Positions 60,369-64,000 of a stretch of 64,000 nucleotides of DNA are shown here, in pieces (within the stretch, counting starts at the first letter, position 1; each line of letters opens with the position of its first letter). The notes under the pieces are model-generated. The model did no database searches and was not told the DNA's origin. It worked only from the letters and a program-made list of their open reading frames with translations. The stretch comes from Monomorium pharaonis (lineage: Eukaryota; Arthropoda; Insecta; Hymenoptera; Formicidae), in NCBI RefSeq assembly GCF_013373865.1, contig NC_050469.1, forward strand, positions 17,355,046 through 17,419,045, written 5' to 3'. The translations under genes were made by a program, and so were the position numbers.

Positions 60369-60618
60369 ATTATTAAGAGGCAATTACTTCCCTGTGGCAA
60401 TTTTTATTCTGTTCCAACAGATTCAGTAGATGTTAGAATTGAAATAGTCAAGAGACAACATGAAATTAAATCATAGCTGTGTTCTAGTGCAAAAATGAAA
60501 CCTATAAAAATACCATATAATGATAATAAATGTGTTACCCATTTTTCATACTAAAACTTAACAAGTGTTTTGTATACAAGAAATGTAACAAATAATGAAG
60601 AACAAACTATGTATGTTA

Positions 60619-60636
60619 CGCGCACTTACACACACA

Positions 60637-60696
<60 letters not shown>

Positions 60697-60768
60697 CTAT
60701 ATATATATATATAGTGCGTGCGTGCGTGCGTGCGTGCGTGCGTGTGTGTGTGTGTGTGTGTAAGTGCG
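60619..60768. repeat. Palindromic compound microsatellite
   Basis: Units in order: (CA)n, (CGCA)n, (CA)n, (TA)n, then (GTGC)n and (GT)n, forming an almost perfect inverted repeat around the TA core at about 60700-60714. CTTACACAC on the left mirrors GTGTGTAAG on the right. Confidence 0.9.
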
Positions 60769-60812
60769 GGACATAAAACATATTTTCTAAAAATATTGAG
60801 ATAGAATGTTTA

Positions 60813-60935
60813 ATTTGAGGACATCATATTTCTACTAAAAATGTCGAGTGTGTAGTTTGAGGACATTTCCGTCATGTATGTCAAACGTATAATTTGAAGA
60901 CATTTTATATGTTGAGTGTATAAATTGAGGACAGT
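60813..60935. repeat. Short TTTGAGGACAT repeat cluster
   Basis: TTGAGGACA or TTGAAGACA recurs at about 60814, 60858, 60894 and 60925 with AATTTGAGGACAT context. Related sequence in inverse orientation occurs near 61745-61775, and a further copy near 62690-62720. The element they belong to was not defined. Confidence 0.5.
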
Positions 60936-61459
60936 CTCCAATTAATGCTTTCCGCTCAAAATGGTTCAAAGTATACAATAATTATAAGATTGTCAGTATT
61001 TTTTGTTTATTGCTTTATAAAAAAGTTTGCAATTGTTTACTGTTTGTAAAGCACCAATTGACTGAATTAAAACGTGATGTCCGAAGATATGCTCTGGACA
61101 TATACATATGTGTGTGTATGTGTATATGTGTATATAATTTCAGATTATTAAATCCATAAACTATAGCGGGACAGAAAGACTCTTTATCTAGATGACATAA
61201 GAAATAATATAGAGAGTACAAACCGCTCCGACCACTTCTTATTGTTATACGGTACAAAACTTAATTTTTTTGTCAAGAAATATAAATTGATCGAGCGGTC
61301 TTAAGTTAGTAATCACAAAATATAATAAAAAATAACCAACAAAAGAAATCATTACTTAAAATGTGTATACCTATTATATACATTCTACATAAATGTTTTT
61401 AATGCAAAATGTATAATATTAGGTCCTCAAAGTATGAGTTTTATCGTAATATTTTTAAG

Positions 61460-61605
<146 letters not shown>

Positions 61606-62146
61606 CCCCGACATAATTAAAATCATTTCTTTTGCTTTAAATTGGGTGTTATAGCATTTCACATACAATATACAATTGCAGATTTTGTCTACGGAACAAT
61701 AAACAAATAGCAATAGCAAATCTATATTTGAATATAATTCTTTGTACAATGGACTTAATTGGAGATTGTCCTTAAATTATACAATCGACATCTCATAATA
61801 TGTCGAATATATTCCCAAATTAAATACTCTATCTTAATAATTTTGAAACATATTTCATGCTTTATACAGTTCAACTAGTAATATTTTTTGTACAAAGTGC
61901 TTTATTGTTTTAACAAAGTGAAGAATAATGTATTATTTAGAGTGTATAGAATGCATTAAATTCTTAATGATTATTATTTTAATAATGACATATTATACGA
62001 TAATAGGTGTAACAATATTTCTTATAAGAAGAACGTGTTAAATAATTAAGTCTAATAACATCTTTTCGCTTTTTATAACTAATGAAGTTTTTAAAAACAT
62101 TTGTTTACTAATATTTTCTCTCCTATTTACCTCTCCCTGACGTCTC

Positions 62147-62147
62147 T

Positions 62148-62195
<48 letters not shown>
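62147..62195. repeat. (CT)n microsatellite in a pyrimidine-rich tract
   Basis: A run of CT units within a longer polypyrimidine stretch (about 62110-62300). Frames on both strands here are low-complexity. Confidence 0.95.
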
Positions 62196-62199
<4 letters not shown>

Positions 62200-62299
62200 T
62201 CCCTCCCTCCCTCTTATCATCTTCCTCCCTCTTTCTCTTTTCCTCTCTTCCTCGTTTTTTCTTTTGCTTTTTTCCCTCTCTCTTACCTTTACTCGCTCC

Positions 62300-63535
62300 T
62301 TTCTTGCTCGTTTTTATTCCTATATTGTATATTACCATTCACTTTGATTATTATCGTTTATTCAGTTCTTGCTTTCTTCTTGTTACAGTCTTGTTACAGT
62401 CTTGTTTACTTTACTTTTTTTAAGTTTTTCTAATATCAAAGTTACGCATACAGAATATTTAATGAATAGTTGACACAATACGTGTGTGCAGAAAGAACGG
62501 ACTAAACTGGATTAAAAAAATTTCTGTATTACTTTGCCTTTATAATTAAAATTATGTTATATACTATATCATTAACGATTTTGATAATGACATTAGAAAA
62601 AATCTTATTTTTAGAAAATTATTTAGATATATTCAGAAAATATTTTAAGATAGATTGTTTAATTTGTATTATATTATAAAATGTTGATTATATAATTTAA
62701 GGACAATCCGCAATTAATGCTTTTGTACAAAGAATTCTACAGTATAGAATAGAATTATAACTTCTATTTATTCTTTGTTTTTTTATCAAAGTTCTTTAAA
62801 TTCGATCTACCGCTAATACAAACGTGCGGCAAAATAAAACCACCCAACAAAACAAGCGATTGCAATTGCTAGACTGCTAGACACGCGACGAGTTGATCTT
62901 TACTGGCGGGAATGTTTCCCACAATGTCTAGAGAACTTTTGTTCGGTTTAATATGCCTTACCACCTCACAACAGATATTCTCAAATTAAATATTCTTTCC
63001 AATCATTTTTCAAACATATCTCATGTCTCGTCTTACTTAGATGCCCTTGTTTTACGTCAGTGAACCTAGCACCCTCACCACTAAAAAAAAATTCCGACCT
63101 ACCGTATAATTTACTGCCAATTACCAGCTAATTACCTGCTAATTTTCTGCCGTAGTCCCGAATGTTTTGCTCCTACCCGTTTGCAGGAAATTAAGATCAA
63201 AAGTGGGGATTCTAGCTACACGTGACGCTAGCACACCTACTAATAAAAAAAAAACAAACAAAAAATCAAATATATCAAAATTTTCTGCTCATTTTAGGCT
63301 TTAAGAAACTGTAAACAAATATCAAAAATATCGAACAGTTATCCAAGTACCGGTACTCAGAAACATTATACCGCAACATTATAGAAGAAAATGGTTAGAA
63401 ACAACAAGCTACCAGGACAATACCATACCAGGACAACTTTGAAAGTTCTTCTTTAATCAAATACTCGTATAATATACAATTTTAAAATTTTTAATTTGCA
63501 AAATAAATTTAAAAAGTCTAAAATTCACAAAAATA
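62300..63535. other. No gene recognised
   Basis: AT-rich sequence with scattered repeat fragments. A GC-richer patch (62810-62960) shows no exon signals. Nothing further could be supported. Confidence 0.4.
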
Positions 63536-64000
63536 CAAGAGTAAAGTACTATTAAAAAATTATTTTTTGCATCGACTGTGGTGTCAAAATTTTTCCCTAC
63601 TTTTCTGCGCTCAAAATATCAAGTCCCGAATTTTTTGCTCAACATTCAACTTGTGTAACTCAATTGTTATTCCGCGCACGCAAGAGTAAACTACATTTAA
63701 AAAATTATTTGCTGCATCGACTGGGGTATCAAAATGTTCCCCTACTTTTCTGCTCTTAAAATATCAAGGTCCCGAATTTTTTGCTCTACATACCACTTGT
63801 GCAACTCAATTGTTATTCCGTACACGCAAGAGTAAACTACCTTAAAAAAATTATTTGCTGCATCGACGGTGGTATCAAAATGTTTCCCTACTTTTTTGCT
63901 CTTAAAATATCAAGGTCCCGAATTTTTTGGTCAACATATAACTTGTGCAACTCAATTGTTATTCCACGCACACAAGAGTAAACTATCTTAAAAAAATTAT
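63536..64000. repeat. Satellite-like tandem repeat, ~146-bp unit
   Basis: CAAGAGTAAA recurs at 63536, 63681, 63827 and 63973, spacing 145-146 bp. Each unit holds TTGCATCGAC, CAAAATGTTTCCCTACTTTT, ATATCAAGGTCCCGAATTTT and AACTCAATTGTTATTCC. At least three full units are present and the array runs out of the window. Upstream 63050-63240 holds a related CCCGAAT/TTTTGCTCCTACC stretch. Confidence 0.85.

Noticed and set aside
63536..64000. CRISPR-like evenly spaced repeats
   Set aside because: The whole 146-bp unit is repeated with no variable spacers, and the genome is eukaryotic.

Overview
This is a eukaryotic, AT-rich window packed with transposable elements, most likely from an insect and probably a hymenopteran such as an ant. 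That guess rests on two host genes: the 3' end of the mitochondrial carrier gene aralar1, and the 3' end of a CAP/venom-allergen-like secreted protein gene. Transposons of EnSpm/CACTA, Kolobok, hAT, Tc1/mariner, non-LTR and LTR types fill the rest. No prokaryotic features are present. Most open frames lie inside repeats or microsatellites and are not genes.

Layout. 1-805: minus-strand LTR retrotransposon end, with an LTR and a tRNA-Leu primer site. 975-5441: element A, a non-autonomous element with ends CCCACATAG and a nested TTAA-flanked Kolobok-type copy. 6094-7623: non-autonomous hAT. 7642-8989: Tc1/mariner-type foldback. 9030-9120 and 22147-22318: the last two coding exons of aralar1. The 13-kb intron between them holds a palindromic composite element (9938-19009), which contains a non-LTR retrotransposon (10926-18030), which in turn contains a 2.4-kb palindrome (13994-16431). 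A TA-flanked element lies at 19126-21338. 24404-27619: a mariner-type MITE, a short spliced host-like gene whose splice donor is split by element B (25383-27122), and another MITE.

27622-48719 is the centrepiece: a 21-kb TA-flanked EnSpm/CACTA-like element into which a second, unrelated-ended EnSpm-like element (32216-44105, AG duplication) has inserted. Both carry the same two divergent genes: a Tnp2-like transposase on the minus strand and a BEN-domain, coiled-coil protein on the plus strand. The inner pair reads as fully intact through every splice junction I could place. The outer transposase has two in-frame stops. The outer BEN gene is split in its first recognised coding exon by the inner element; removing the inner element plus one AG restores the frame.

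48752-52303: an inverted partial copy of the 25-kb gene, then the last two exons of a minus-strand CAP-domain gene (50047-51518). 52310-56790: an AATATTGC-repeat element broken by a deleted BEL/Pao retrotransposon and a GC-rich insertion. 57880-60150: a decayed third EnSpm-type transposase broken by a Gypsy-type solo LTR. 60270-64000: MITE, long microsatellites and a ~146-bp satellite that runs off the window.

How the parts work together: aralar1 and the CAP gene are ordinary host genes with introns swollen by insertions. The two-gene EnSpm-like elements look like a mobile system in which the BEN protein could be the DNA-binding partner of the transposase, as TnpA is for plant En/Spm. This is inference. 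A copy of the terminal repeats in the shared promoter of the outer element suggests self-regulation.
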